A stretch of 64,000 bases of DNA, taken from NCBI GenBank assembly GCA_027257055.1, contig JAPVLO010000039.1:4494501-4558500 (forward strand), in the 5' to 3' direction. Under the pieces are notes generated by a model. It made no database searches, had not been told where the DNA came from, and saw only the letters and a program-made list of their open reading frames with translations. Shown in pieces: positions 21,973-32,391 of the stretch. Made by a program: the position numbers and the translations under genes. How positions within the stretch are numbered: the first letter of the stretch is position 1; every line of letters starts with the position of its first letter. The DNA is from Cephalopachus bancanus (lineage: Eukaryota > Chordata > Mammalia > Primates > Tarsiidae).

Positions 21973-22256
21973 GCCGGGCACAGTGGCTCATGCCTATAAT
22001 CCCAGCACTTTGGGAAGTGAGAGGACTGCCTGAGCCCACAGGTTCTAGACCAGCCTGGGCAACTTGTAAAGATCTCATCTCTACAGTAAATCAAAAAATT
22101 AGCCAAGTGTGGTGGTGCATAACTCTAGTTTCAGCCACTTAGAAGGCTGAGGTGGAAGGATCATCTGAGCTCAGCAGGTAGAGGCTGCAGTGGCTGTGGC
22201 ATGCCACTGCACTCCAGCCTGGGCGACAGAGACTCCAACTCAAAAAAAACAAAAAA
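21973..22256 (+). mobile_element. Alu, intermediate type
   Basis: It begins in the tail of the previous Alu: 'agccgggcacagtggctcat'. The linker is 'ctacagtaaatcaaaaaatt' and the tail 'ccaactcaaaa', but the left arm keeps the ancestral A box. It marks a step in the lineage. Confidence 0.95.
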
Positions 22257-22289
22257 GGTATTGATGCCTCCCCAAGGGACTAAATTCTT

Positions 22290-22505
22290 CTAAAGACCAA
22301 TGAGCTCAGAAGGAGACCCTGAGGTCTAGATGAGACCCCAGCCCCTGCCAGCTCCCTTGACTGCAGCCTTGTGAGACCCTAAGCAGAGAACCCAGTTCAG
22401 TCATGCCCAAACCTCAGACCCACGGACATGATGAGATAATTGACAGGTGATGTCCAAAGCCACTAAGTTTCTTGTCGTTTCTTGCACAGTCTTAGCAAAT
22501 GGATG
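22290..22505 (+). mobile_element. MaLR LTR fragment (MLT1-like)
   Basis: 'tgactgcagccttgtgagac', 'ctcagacccacggacatgat', 'gagataattgacaggtgatg' and 'aagccactaagtttcttgtc' follow the 3' half of an old MLT1 LTR. Confidence 0.7.
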
Positions 22506-23085
22506 CAGTGTGTTTCTGTTACAGAAGTTATAAAATATGGCTCTGGGTGTGGCAGAACAACATGGAAAGCTGGGCTCTGCCACTTAACTGTGCCATGTCT
22601 CTCCTATAATCAAGAAAGGCAGAAAAAACGGGAGGAGTAATGTTCTTCATGCTGGCAGCGTCCCCTCCATGGGCTCAGAGTGCATTCACTCCAGAGTGGA
22701 CCCAAGAGGGGCATGAGACTCTGCAAGCTTCTCGCTGTGTCACACTCCCCAAGTGCCTCTGAAACGTGATCATGTGACCGCAGATGACTGCAGTGTTGAA
22801 AGGCAGGTAGATTTCCTTCATTCAGTGAGTCACCTCAACACATCCACATCATCTAGTGTCTAAGCAAAGACCCTGATCCCTTCTAAGAGTCAAAGAAAGT
22901 CATCCTAGATGTCTCAAGAGACAGAAAGACAGGTCTCCGGTGGGACCTTCAGCAGGTCACTGCGACCATGTGTGACGTTCACAGTGCTGGCTGACTCTAG
23001 AATCAACCTCACACCTGAGTTCCCAGAGGTGCTCCCTGCACCCCCACACAGCACCAGGTGGCCTCCCCGCAGCTCTCCGCCGCAG
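22506..23085. other. Unique sequence, no gene recognised
   Basis: A short MIR-like patch ('ctgggctctgccacttaact', 22570-22589) is the only familiar part. Confidence 0.4.
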
Positions 23086-23089
23086 AGGA

Positions 23090-23310
23090 GGGAGCCTGAT
23101 CTGGCTCTGAGTTCCACACCCATCCCGTCAGTTATAAGTCTCTGCATGAGCCACTCTCCTCTGAGCCTCAGTTTCTTCACTTGTGAACGAGCGAGCTGGG
23201 ATAGTTTTTCCCTCCCTGGACCGTTCTGGGAGTAAATGAATTAATGCATGTAAAATGTCCGGTACTTCCTGAGTTCCCAATAATACTAGTTATCATTATT
23301 GTTGTTTCTC
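23090..23310 (+). repeat. MIR SINE
   Basis: 'ctctgagcctcagtttcttc', 'acttgtgaacgagcgagctg' and 'gagtaaatgaattaatgcat' plus the terminal 'agttatcattattgttg' are typical of MIR. Confidence 0.75.
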
Positions 23311-23635
23311 TATGCTGGATACTGGTGAAATGCACCTGCTTTGTTCAGGAAATGTCCTTTCTGGGAGGCAGTACCACAGCAGAAAGATGAAGCCCAGAAG
23401 CAGCCGAGTTCACAGGCTTTACCGGACGCCATTTGGAAAGGGCCGTGTGTAGGAGGGCAGTGAGCTGCCACAGCCCAGGGGCCATACTTGCAACTTCATC
23501 TTCACTCCTCCAAAGGATGCCCACATTTCCATGACAACTGAGAACCAAACTTTAACATGCCACTGTCCTAGAAAACCTCCTAACAGTCCAGGATGCACTG
23601 CTTAATTTCATTCATTTGTTAATTCATTTTATTGT
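23311..23635. other. Unique sequence, no gene recognised
   Basis: Repeat-free as far as I can see. Only short open frames. Confidence 0.4.
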
Positions 23636-23858
<223 letters not shown>

Positions 23859-23959
23859 TGAAAAAAAATAAAACCAGAAGAGCCCAAAGAAAAATGTAAA
23901 ACCCACCAATTTAGCTGAACTTTCCATCTGCCTTTCTGACATCTCTGCACTCAGAGAAA

Positions 23960-24400
23960 GGAGACCTAGGAACATAGTTGCACATAATTAGAATCATACA
24001 ACAACATAGGCTGTACTTCTCACTCAACAATATGTCATGTGTATCTTGCCAAGTCAATACACATAAATCCTTGCCACGAAATCCTAGCAGCAGCTTGGAA
24101 TCAGCCTTCATGGATACACACAATTTACTTAAACCAACCCTTATTGATGGAAATCAAGGGTGCCTCATCTTAAAAATTATTTTTGCTACTGCAGTCATCC
24201 CCTCAATAAATGTACAAATGCATCTCCCAATTGTGCGATAGTCTCCCAGGTATAGATTCCCACAAGTATGACTGCTGGATCAAGGAGGGAGGGAACACGC
24301 TTCACTTTTCGACACGTGTGAGGTTGCCTGCCATCCAGACACTGGCCGGGCCAACGCATGCTGCCCCTAGCAGAGATCACGAAAACAACCGCTTCCACCT
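23960..24400 (-). mobile_element. Old LINE fragment (L1M or HAL1-like), antisense
   Basis: 'gaatcatacaacaacatagg', 'cttctcactcaacaatatgt', 'cccttattgatggaaatcaa' and 'tatgactgctggatcaagga' follow the antisense L1 3' region (ending in the 'gcatttgga-tta-tcatt' and 'aattgctgggtcaaa' type blocks). Family assignment is uncertain. Confidence 0.6.
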
Positions 24401-24410
24401 GTGACACCTC

Positions 24411-24764
24411 CCAGGTGAGATGGGAAGTCGACCCGTGAGATTCCAGCCATCCTATGACAATCTGAGGTCAGGGGAGGAGGGGCAGGTTGGGTTAAAAGTA
24501 GGTATCTGCACAGCCTGAATCTCAGCACACCTCCAGAACTCTCGCTGGGAGGCAACCTCCCTTCAGAGAGAGAGAGAACACAGTGGCCTCAGTGAGGCTG
24601 ATGGGGAGGGGGGGATATACCTGGTCCAACCAGGTGAGGGGCACTCTTGTAAGCCCTGGGGAAATGGAGCTATCTCAGCCCCGTGTCATCCTGTTGTGGG
24701 CCAGTAACCTTTTCAACTTTTTCCCCTGTAAAAGCATCAGCGCCGCCAGTTTCAAGACTCTGCT
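24411..24764. other. Unique sequence, no gene recognised
   Basis: No repeat is identified apart from a short (GA)n at about 24563-24576. Confidence 0.4.
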
Positions 24765-24860
24765 AAGTCACTTTCTGCTTCACACCTCATTTCCTCATCT
24801 ACAAAATGGGTTTAGTATCTTTATGTTTTCCTTCGTAGACTTGGTGTGAGGTTACAGGAA
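24765..24860 (+). repeat. MIR SINE core
   Basis: 'taagtcactttctgcttcac', 'atttcctcatctacaaaatg' and 'cttggtgtgaggttacag' are the MIR core. Confidence 0.7.
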
Positions 24861-24905
24861 TCTAATGTGGGGCTACAAGACAAAGTTATTTCAAGATGAA
24901 AATTG

Positions 24906-25191
24906 AGACCAGGCACGTGACTCGTGCCTGCAATCCCGGTGCTTTGGAAGGCTGAAGTGGGAGGATCGCTTGAGGCCAGCTCAAGACCAGTCTGAGCAAG
25001 ATCGTGAGACACCATCTCTACAAAAAAATTAAAATTTTAAAAAGCTGAGCATGGTGGTGCCTGTGGTCCCAGCTCCTTGGGAAGATGAGGCAGGAGGATC
25101 ACTTGAACCCAGGAGGTTGAAGATGCAGTGAACTAGGGTTATGCTACTGTGCTCCAGGCCAGGCAATAGAGTGAGACTCTGTCTCTAAAAA
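24906..25191 (+). mobile_element. Alu (older type)
   Basis: Sense dimer from 'gaccaggcacgtgactcgtg' to 'gagactctgtctctaaaaat'. It has the classical 'ctgtctct' tail. A younger Alu inserted into its A-rich end. Confidence 0.94.
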
Positions 25192-25197
25192 TTGTTT

Positions 25198-25230
<33 letters not shown>

Positions 25231-25511
25231 TTGAGTTGGAGTCTCACTCTGTCGCCCAGACTGGAGTGCAGTGGCCGCTCCCGGCCACCGCAGCCTCGAC
25301 CTGCTGGGCTCCGGCGATCCTTCCGCCTCCGCCTTCCAAGCAGCCGGAACTACAGGCGCAGGCTACCACACCTGGCTAATTTTTTGATTTATTGTAGAGA
25401 TGAGGTCTCACCAAGTTGCCCAGGCAGGTCTCGAACCTGCGGGCTCAGGCAATCCACTCACCTCAGCCTCCCAAAGCGCGGGATTACAGGCTGAGCCACC
25501 AAGCCCGGCTG
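25198..25511 (-). mobile_element. Alu, young lineage-specific type, antisense, with target-site duplication
   Basis: Flanked by the perfect 13-bp duplication ctaaaaattgttt at 25185-25197 and 25512-25524. The T-rich start has become (ttg)n. It has 'tttattgtagagatgaggtc' and, on the minus strand, the stem-loop GCAGGTTCGAGACCTGC, which pairs through an A-T where other copies use G-C. Confidence 0.97.
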
Positions 25512-25554
25512 CTAAAAATTGTTTAACAAAATTTTTTTAAAAGATTACAAAGAG

Positions 25555-26290
25555 CATGGTGGCCAGCCTCTAAGATGGTTTCCAATGCGCCTTGCTCCAG
25601 GTATTCATGCCCTTGTACGATAATACTCTCTCCCACAATCGCATGAGGATTGGTTTGTGTGACCGAAGGAATACAGCAGAAGTGATGGCATGTGGCGTCT
25701 CTCTCCTCTCTCTCTCTCCCCACCCCTCTTTCCCCAGCCCTGCCTCTCTCTCTCTCCCCTTTCCTCCCCTTTGTCTCTCTGTCCCTTCCCCTTCTCTCTC
25801 CTTCTCTCCCTCCCTCCCTTGCTCTCCCTCTCACACCCTCTCTCTCCCCACCTCCCTCCCTCTCTTCCTTGCCCTCTTACTCCTTCTCCCCTCCCTTTCT
25901 CCCCTTCCATCTCTCTGTCCCTCTCTCCCCCTTCCTCTCTCTCTTCCTCCCTCCTTCCCTCTCTCTTCCCCTTCTTCTCACTCCTTCTCTCTCTCTCTCC
26001 CATCTAATTTGTCACCCTGGAACATGCCGTCCACCATGTTTGAGAAAGTTCAAGTGGCTCTGTGGACAAGTCCACACGGCAAAGAGTGAGGCCCCCTGAT
26101 CTCCACTGTGAAGTAAACCATCTTGGAAGTGGACCCTCCAGTCCCAGTCCAGCCCTCAGAAGATGGCAGCCCCAGCATATGAGAGACCCTGAGCCAGAAA
26201 CCGCCATGGCAAGCTGCTCCCCGACTCCTGACCCACAGACCGTGAGATCACAAATGATGGTTCTTTGAGGTCACTAAGTTCTAGAGTGAT
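25555..26290 (+). mobile_element. MaLR-type LTR interrupted by a pyrimidine tract
   Basis: The 5' part ('tcatgcccttgtacgataat', 'gtttgtgtgaccgaaggaat') and 3' part ('accatcttggaagtggaccc', 'ccagtcccagtccagccctc', 'agaccctgagccagaaaccg', 'ctgacccacagaccgtgaga') follow one old LTR consensus that normally carries a short (CT)n block at this place. Confidence 0.7.
25693..26003. repeat. Polypyrimidine (CT-rich) tract within an LTR
   Basis: About 310 bp of C and T ('ctctctctccctccttccct' style). The tract probably expanded from the (CT)n block native to the LTR. Confidence 0.96.
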
Positions 26291-26439
26291 AGTCTTGCGT
26301 GTGAGATAGCTCGTGTAACACTCTCCTGCTCCATAAATCATTGTTCCATCTGCAAAATGGGGAGAACATTTCACAGGCTCCATGTAAAGCCACAGGGCTA
26401 CTGGGCATCTTGTGACGGGGCAGGTTAGAGGGTGAGTCC

Positions 26440-26560
26440 AGGTCGTGTAACCAAGGACACATGACTCTACTGCACTTGAGTTCTGGTTTCCTCACCCATC
26501 AGATAAGGACAGGAACAGCACTTGACTTGTGTGGTTGCTGAAAGGATGCTATGAGAATGG
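26440..26560 (+). repeat. MIR SINE fragment
   Basis: 'gagttctggtttcctcaccc', 'atcagataaggacaggaaca' and 'gtggttgctgaaaggatgct' correspond to the MIR core. Confidence 0.65.
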
Positions 26561-28115
26561 AGATGGGATGCTTGGTCAACTGCAAGGTGGGACAAGAAAG
26601 TCGTGTATGTGGTTGTCATTTCTCACTACCCTACCCTCTTCTCCCTCCTCTTCCTTCTCCTCTTCTAGGCATCACAGGTAAACACTTTTTTCAGGTGATT
26701 CATCCATGAAATTTGTTGTAAAAACTCAGCCTTGACAGTGATTCTGGGGGAAGAGACAGGGGCCAAGTGGAATCCTTAGAGATTCCAGTTTGCACCAAGT
26801 GTCAGCATAGATCAGGGCATGTGGCGGGGACATGACCAATACGGGCACACACATGACCAGAGTCCAGGGCCAGGTAAACATCTTCCAATATAAGAGCTTA
26901 CTCTCAGCCCTTCTCTGAGCACTGTCACAGTGTCCTGCCTTGGCCACCTTATTATTTCTAGTCTGTTATTTCCATATTATTTTTTATTTCAGTCAACTCA
27001 CTTTAAGTTTAATTTTCAAAGGAAATTCCATACCACTCCCATCAATGGCAAGCCTGTGTTGATTGCTATAAAGAAACAAACATCATAAAACCAAATACAT
27101 AATGATTAATACAAAACAACAACAACAACTGTCTGTGTGCCACCTGGAGCCATCGCAAGGTCACCAACAATCACATCACACAAACAGATCCTATTTGGGC
27201 AGCACGTGGCACCATGGCTGTACCCTTGAGAGGCCATACACAAGTGATCTTGAACTTGTCTGTGCAGGAGTTTCCTGGCCACTGTTCCCACGGGTGACAG
27301 ATGAAGGTTGTACTGGAAACCACCAGCATCACCCACGTCTGGTCATGTGCCCCAGTGACTCCAAGCCCAATGCCACAATGTAGGACCCCAGGGTACTCAG
27401 AAAGCCCTTCTGTCTTTAACCATGAGGACAACCAACCTGCAATTTCCTTCACACTTTCCCTGCAGGGGGGCCCTCGCACCAGGAGGCAAAGAAACTAGCC
27501 TGTGGTCTCTCCACTCACTATACCCCAGATCTGTCCCCCGAGTGGACATGGTTCTACTCTGAGGCACCACTCGACTTTCACACCGTGTACCAGAGGCGAA
27601 GAATATGGCCCCAGGTGTTTCCTAGCAGAAACCATGTGAGTGCTGGGAAAATGTATTCCCCACAAATCTTGTATTCTCCAGCAAGATCAGCTTCAGGTAA
27701 AAACCATTCCTGGTGATTGATGACTGCGACCAAAGACGCTGGAAAGGAGGCAAAAGCAGTTTCGAAATCTAATCTGTTCAGCAAAATGCTTCTACTTACT
27801 GAGTCTTGTGGACTGCTCCTGGCACCTGGGAGGGGAGCTGAATTTTCAGGCTTAGAGTTCTGGCAAAAAAAACACAGACAAACAAAAAGAGGTTGGGGAA
27901 CTCAGGTCGAGAGGAAAATGCTTACCTGGAGTAGCCCAGTTTAACACAATTCTGGACCGCCTTACCACCACATTTGACCATCGTACCATCTGCCTCTCTG
28001 TCCAGCCTCTGCAGGGGTCCAGATCTGCCCTACCCAGGACAGTGGCCCCCAGCCCCCAGTGGTTATGGAGACGTGTGTCTAGTCTGCACTGAAATGCACT
28101 ATACGTATAATAAAT
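26561..28115. other. Unique sequence, no gene recognised
   Basis: 1.5 kb with no certain repeat. A (caa)n run lies at 27116-27128. The plus-strand frame at 27102-27383 (93 codons) has no domain. 'tttccctgcagggg' (27456-27469) is a fair acceptor-like site but no exon follows convincingly. Confidence 0.4.
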
Positions 28116-28141
28116 ATAAAATACACACTGGCCGGGCTCGG

Positions 28142-28153
28142 TGGCTCAGCCTG
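28142..28153 (+). promoter_or_regulatory. Pol III A box of the young Alu
   Basis: TGGCTCAGCCTG fits the tRNA A-box consensus TRGCNNAGYNGG at 11 of 12 positions. Ancestral Alu reads TGGCTCACGCCT, with a C that is missing here. Whether it is active cannot be told from sequence. Confidence 0.7.
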
Positions 28154-28200
28154 TAATCCCGCGCCTTTGGGAGGCTGAGGTGAGTGGATTGCCTGAGCCC

Positions 28201-28217
28201 GCGGGTTCGAGACCCGC
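28201..28217 (+). promoter_or_regulatory. Pol III B box within a T-arm-like stem-loop
   Basis: GCGGGTTCGAGACCCGC: a 5-bp stem (GCGGG/CCCGC) closes a 7-nt loop TTCGAGA. The B box is GGTTCGAGACC at 28204-28214. Ancestral Alu has AGGAG and CCAGC on the two sides, which pair at only one position. Confidence 0.75.
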
Positions 28218-28446
28218 CTGGGCAGCGAGACCTCATCTCTACAATAAATCAAAAAATCAGCCGGGCGTGGTAGCGCATGCCTGTAATTCCGGCTACTTGG
28301 AAGGCTGAGGCGGAAGGATCGCCGGAGCCCAGCAGGTCGAGGCTGTGGTGGCCGGGAGCGGCCACTGCACTCCAGTCTGGGCGACAGAGTGAGACTCCAA
28401 CTCAAAAAAAAAAAAATTAAAAAAAATAAAATAAAATACACACTGG

Positions 28447-28814
28447 ATTTTGAAGACACTACGAATAAAAGGAATATAAAATACCTCATTAATATTAATC
28501 ATCTCATTAATATTTTAATATCGATTACATGTTAGAATGATCATATTTAATAATATATAAAAATAAAATCTATTGCTATGTTTAAAAATGTAAATATATT
28601 AAGACTATCGCCAATAAAATTTATTATTGCAGTTAATTTCATGTTTCTTTTTACTTTTTAATGCAGCCACTAGCAAATTTTAAATTGCATGTCTGACTCC
28701 GCTGACACTTCTACCAGGCGGTGTAGGTCTGAGTTTCTGTGTGGACAACCATCCCAGCCCCAGGGCGTTGGTGGGAATGCTGCTGCCCACCAGCTCCCCC
28801 GCCCCCAGCAGGGA
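28447..28814. other. AT-rich then unique sequence, no gene recognised
   Basis: 28480-28640 is strongly AT-rich ('ttaatattttaatatcgatt', 'tttaataatatataaaaata'). The rest is unique. Confidence 0.45.
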
Positions 28815-28995
28815 CACCTTGCATTTAGAGAGCAATGGCAGTGCTGTGTACTTAGTGAATTTTCTTGCTTAATCCTCATGGAGGAATTCAGAAATAGGTC
28901 TTAACCTCAGACCCATTTCACAGGAGAAGAAACAACAGAGAGGCCACGGAACTGATCCAGGGTAGCTCAGTCCTGGCAGGGCTGCAGGGAGCCAC
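28815..28995 (-). repeat. MIR SINE, antisense
   Basis: 'cttgcttaatcctcatggag', 'gacccatttcacaggagaag' and 'aaacaacagagaggccacgg' are antisense MIR. Confidence 0.75.
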
Positions 28996-29267
28996 AACTG
29001 AACAGAGCAAGTTGCAGCAAGCCTGCAGGCCTACGTGAATCACCGTTGAGTCTACCTCCGTCCAAGTATCCACCTTCCCAGGAGGCACAGACAGGGAGCA
29101 TGTCAAAGGTGGTCACCATCAACCCAGGGAAATGCCTTACCTTGAAAGTACCAGCAGTGCCTAAAGCTCCAAGTGTGTGCTAATTAAAAGTCAGTGGTCT
29201 TTGACCTGGAGGCACCCTTAGAGCTTCTGCAGAGAAAGAGGTGTACTAGGATCATTCAGGAGAGGGC

Positions 29268-29886
29268 AAGGAGGGAGGAGGGGGAAAGGGAGAGGAGGAG
29301 GAGGGAGAGATGAGGGGCGGGGAGAGAGAAGGGGGAGGGAGAGAATAAAGGAGGGAGAGAAGGAGGAAGGAGAGAAGGCAGAGGGAGGGATACCAGAGTG
29401 GAGAGAGGGAGAGGGAGGGAGGCAGCAGAGGGAGATATAGAGGAGAGAGGGAGGGAGGGGAGAGAAGAAAGAAATGGGTGGAGAGGGAGGAGGAGGAGGA
29501 GGAAAGAGGAGGGAGAGATACAAGGATGGGAAGAGGGAGGGGGCAGTGGAGGGAGAGAGACAGAGAGAGGGAGGAGAAGAAAGGAAAGAATAGAGTGAAA
29601 GGGACAGGGAGGAAAGGAGAGGGGAAGGGAGAAGAAAGAAAGGGAGGGGGCAGGTGGGGGAGGGAGAAGAAAGAGGAGAGGGATACATGGGGGTGGGAGG
29701 AAGGAGAGGGGGCAACAGCGGGGGACAGGGAGGAGAGAGGGAAGCAGACAGAAAGAGGCAGAGAAAGAGAGACTGGGAGGAAGAAGAGGGAGAAAGAGAT
29801 ATGGGGGTGGGGGGAGCAGACAGACACAGAGTGGGGAGGAATGGGGGGTGGGAGGGAGGAAGGGGGGGAGGGAGAGAGAGAGAGAG
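29268..29886. repeat. Large polypurine tract with weak higher-order repeats
   Basis: Over 600 bp of A and G with rare T and C. The breaks recur in a pattern: a GATA(C/T) block followed by a GGG or GG stretch and a GGCA/GCA block (29389/29421, 29517/29541, 29682/29710, 29798/29816). The long open frames on both strands here are low-complexity artefacts. Confidence 0.97.
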
Positions 29887-30329
29887 GCAACCTACTCTTT
29901 CCTGCCTTAGCCACAAGAGTTACTCAGACCCACCCACAAAGTTCTGAGATTTCGGCTGCTGCAAAGAGTCCTGAATATATCGAGGAGACAGACATTTCTT
30001 GTTTCACTTTCTGCAGTTGGTCAGGGAAAATTCCAGTGACCAGAAAATCGACATTGTGCTTGAACCTCTGTTTCCTCTACATGGAGACCTGTCCTCATGC
30101 TTCCCACTCCCCTCGAAGTTTGCCAAAATGAACAAATGAACCTAGCAGAAATCATGCTCGTCCACCACTTAAGAAGTCGCCTGAGAGGGGAGAGAAGGAG
30201 GAAGACGTCATTGCAGTGACCTTGCTGCCAGATTCACGAATTCTTCTTTGACAGAACATTTAAAAGCCCTTTGGCCTGAGAATGGCTGTTTTGTGTTTTG
30301 TTTTGTTTGGGTTTTTTTTTGGTCACTTC
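29887..30329. other. Unique sequence, no gene recognised
   Basis: No repeat identified apart from a G/T-rich run at 30291-30322 ('gttttgtgttttgttttgtt'). Confidence 0.4.
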
Positions 30330-30430
30330 CTTCTCAGACCCATTTTATAGATGAGTCGATAAAAATCTGTGCCTGAGTAATGAGTTAAACCCAAGAGCGG
30401 ATTTCAACCAAGAGACAAGACCCAAGTGCT
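30330..30430 (-). repeat. MIR SINE fragment, antisense
   Basis: 'cagacccattttatagatga' followed by 'gttaaacccaagagcggatt' is antisense MIR core. Confidence 0.65.
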
Positions 30431-31235
30431 GCAGAACTCTGGGGTCCCTGTCCACTGCACAGCTATTTCTTTGGAAGAGGTATCCCTCCAAGACTGTGAC
30501 AGGTGACCCAGCATCCTGCCCACATTTCACCAGCCCAGGGATCTACGCCCGCCCCAACCAGCACAAATCAGAGTCTTTCTCTCTCAGGAATAGGGACCAA
30601 GACCCATGGAAATGGTCACTGCATGTGTTGGACTGCGGAGACTCAATGCCCCTTCATTCAAAGCCATCCACAGCAATACCACCCCTGGGGAGATAAAACT
30701 GGGCTTGGGTCAGAATCAAGAGTCTTCCAGAAAAACTGACTGGAAAAAAACAGAAACCAGTTCCCAAAGCCCAGAAGAGACCACCTAGGACTTACACCAG
30801 AGTGTGAACTTACTTGGGACTCTCATTACCAGAGAAAGCTCGTGTCCAGCTGCCCCTCCCAGAGCTTTCCCCTTCTGTCTGCCCCGTCCTCACTGCCAGC
30901 CCTCTCCCACTAGACAGGGGCATCCCCTCTCCACATCCCTGAGCCTGATGTCCTAGAGGTCCAGCATCCTACACAGCTGACTGTCCCCCACTGTGCTGTC
31001 CGTACATCTCATTTCAATTAGTGAAAGCACAGGGAGCCTCCACTCCTGGGAGAGAGAGGATAGCTCCAGCTCTGTCTGCCCTCCTCAGGAGACTGTTTCT
31101 GCCCTCCCCACCACTTTCAGGCCTCTTCATATGCTGTAACTGTGCTTGCAGCCACCTAGATTGGCACCCTTCACTTCTTAACACAGTCTCTGCATGATCC
31201 TAACAAAGCAGCCAACCCCAGGTTCAATCCTCTGT
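30431..31235. other. Unique sequence, no gene recognised
   Basis: Pyrimidine-rich from 30840 to 31110, perhaps decayed L2 ('ctagacaggggcatcccctc'). No exon is evident. Confidence 0.4.
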
Positions 31236-31341
31236 GTCCCTCTGTTCCTCCTACGTTGATCTCAAACTTGGGCTCAAGCAGTCCTTCTGCCTCAGCCTTC
31301 CAAAGTGCTGGGATTATAGGGGTGAGCCATCACATCTCGCC
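31236..31341 (-). mobile_element. Alu left-arm fragment, antisense
   Basis: 'gatctcaaacttgggctcaa', 'gcagtccttctgcctcagcc' and 'caaagtgctgggattatagg' end at 'gagccatcacatctcgcct'. Only about 105 bp remains. Confidence 0.85.
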
Positions 31342-31843
31342 TCTTTCTCTCCTTGTGTTGAAAACAGTGACAAACTAAGGGGGGCGGGGGAAGACAAGAA
31401 AAAAGATGGTGTCCTTCAAACAGAGGGAGGCGTGGCTGTATGTCTGACATTGTCTTCGTTTCCAGAGTGCCTCCGTCTTTTCCCTGAATCTGTACATGAA
31501 ATCTCCCTATCTTTTGACCTGAGCTGATCCATCCTGATGAAAATGTATCTGAGCAGCAACCCTTTCTAGACCCCCACACTGAGGCCCGTGCCAGGCACTG
31601 CCTACCTCTCTTCTCCAAGTCCAGCTTCTACATTTCTAGGAGTCTGCCCTGGGAGTTTTTGTCCTCTTGTGCCTCAGTTTACAGCTTTCAAAAGTCGGGA
31701 CATGAATCTTCCTTCAGCAGCAAAGACTAAGCCAGTTTAAACAATGACCAAAGCACAGAGCCCAAATGGGCCATCAAACATCACCTTCTTGGGATTTGGC
31801 ATGGGCTAGTGTCAGTTCCCGGAGAATAGTGAGAGGCGGCATT
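31342..31843. other. Unique sequence, no gene recognised
   Basis: Contains a G run at 31380-31389. No repeat or exon is recognised. Confidence 0.4.
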
Positions 31844-31858
31844 AGAAAGTGATATTCT

Positions 31859-32147
31859 AGCCGGGCTCGGTGGCTCAGCCTGTAATCCCGCGCCTTTGGG
31901 AGGCTGAGGTGAGTGGATTGCCTGAGCCCGCGGGTTCGAGACCCGCCTGGGCAGCGAGACCTCATCTCTACAATAAATCAAAAAATCAGCCGGGCGTGGC
32001 AGCGCATGCCTGTAATTCCGGCTACTTGGAAGGCTGAGGCGGAAGCATCGCCGGAGCCCAGCGGGTCGAGGCTGCAGTGGCTGGGAGCAGCCACTGCACT
32101 CCAGTAATCTGGGCGACAGAGTGAGACTCCAACTGAAAAAAAAAAAA
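31859..32147 (+). mobile_element. Young Alu with target-site duplication
   Basis: The duplication agaaagtgatat lies at 31844-31855 and 32148-32159. A box TGGCTCAGCCTG at 31871-31882 and T-arm-like stem-loop at 31930-31946 are identical to those of the copy at 28131. Small oddity: 'ccagtaatctggg' has an extra 'taa' in the right arm. Confidence 0.97.
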
Positions 32148-32391
32148 AGAAAGTGATATACTTGCATTAAAATGGCCTTTAAAGGATCTGCCCTTCAGGC
32201 TAACAGAAGTCAAGACCATGGCTGATTAAAGCTTCCTGAGCAATGGGTTGGAGGCGGGGGCATGATGGTTTCCCAGTGATGGGGCCATTACAGCCTACAT
32301 GGGTGGAGACCTTGCTAAGCTCCAAATCAAGGAAGGCCATGGCTGCCCAGCGCCTCCTGAACAACGGGCAGAAGGCGTGGGGTCAGGGACG

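Larger units (their letters stand above)
28131..28430 (+). mobile_element. Full-length young Alu with target-site duplication
   Basis: The duplication ataaaatacacactg occurs at 28116-28130 and 28431-28445 (15 of 15). This is the best reference copy for the lineage: 'ggctcggtggctcagcctgt', stem-loop at 28201-28217, linker 'acaataaatcaaaaaatcag', right-arm hairpin at 28342-28368 and tail 'ccaactcaaaaa'. Recent relative to the other copies. Confidence 0.98.

Noticed and set aside
24563..24576. Possible promoter near a short GA run
   Set aside because: No TATA box, initiator or downstream transcript signal that stands out.
25192..25494. 100-codon frame starting with a Leu run, like a signal peptide
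   Set aside because: It is the (ttg)n stretch and antisense Alu.
27456..27475. Acceptor-like site 'tttccctgcagggg'
   Set aside because: No coding frame or donor site follows within exon range that shows any protein similarity.
28131..28430. Functional tRNA gene suggested by A box, B box and T-arm-like stem
   Set aside because: No acceptor stem, anticodon arm or CCA-compatible end. The whole unit is a dimeric Alu.
29218..29916. Minus-strand open frames of 232 and 220 codons rich in Ser, Pro and Leu
   Set aside because: They are read straight from the polypurine tract. Low complexity keeps stops away on both strands, and no domain is present.
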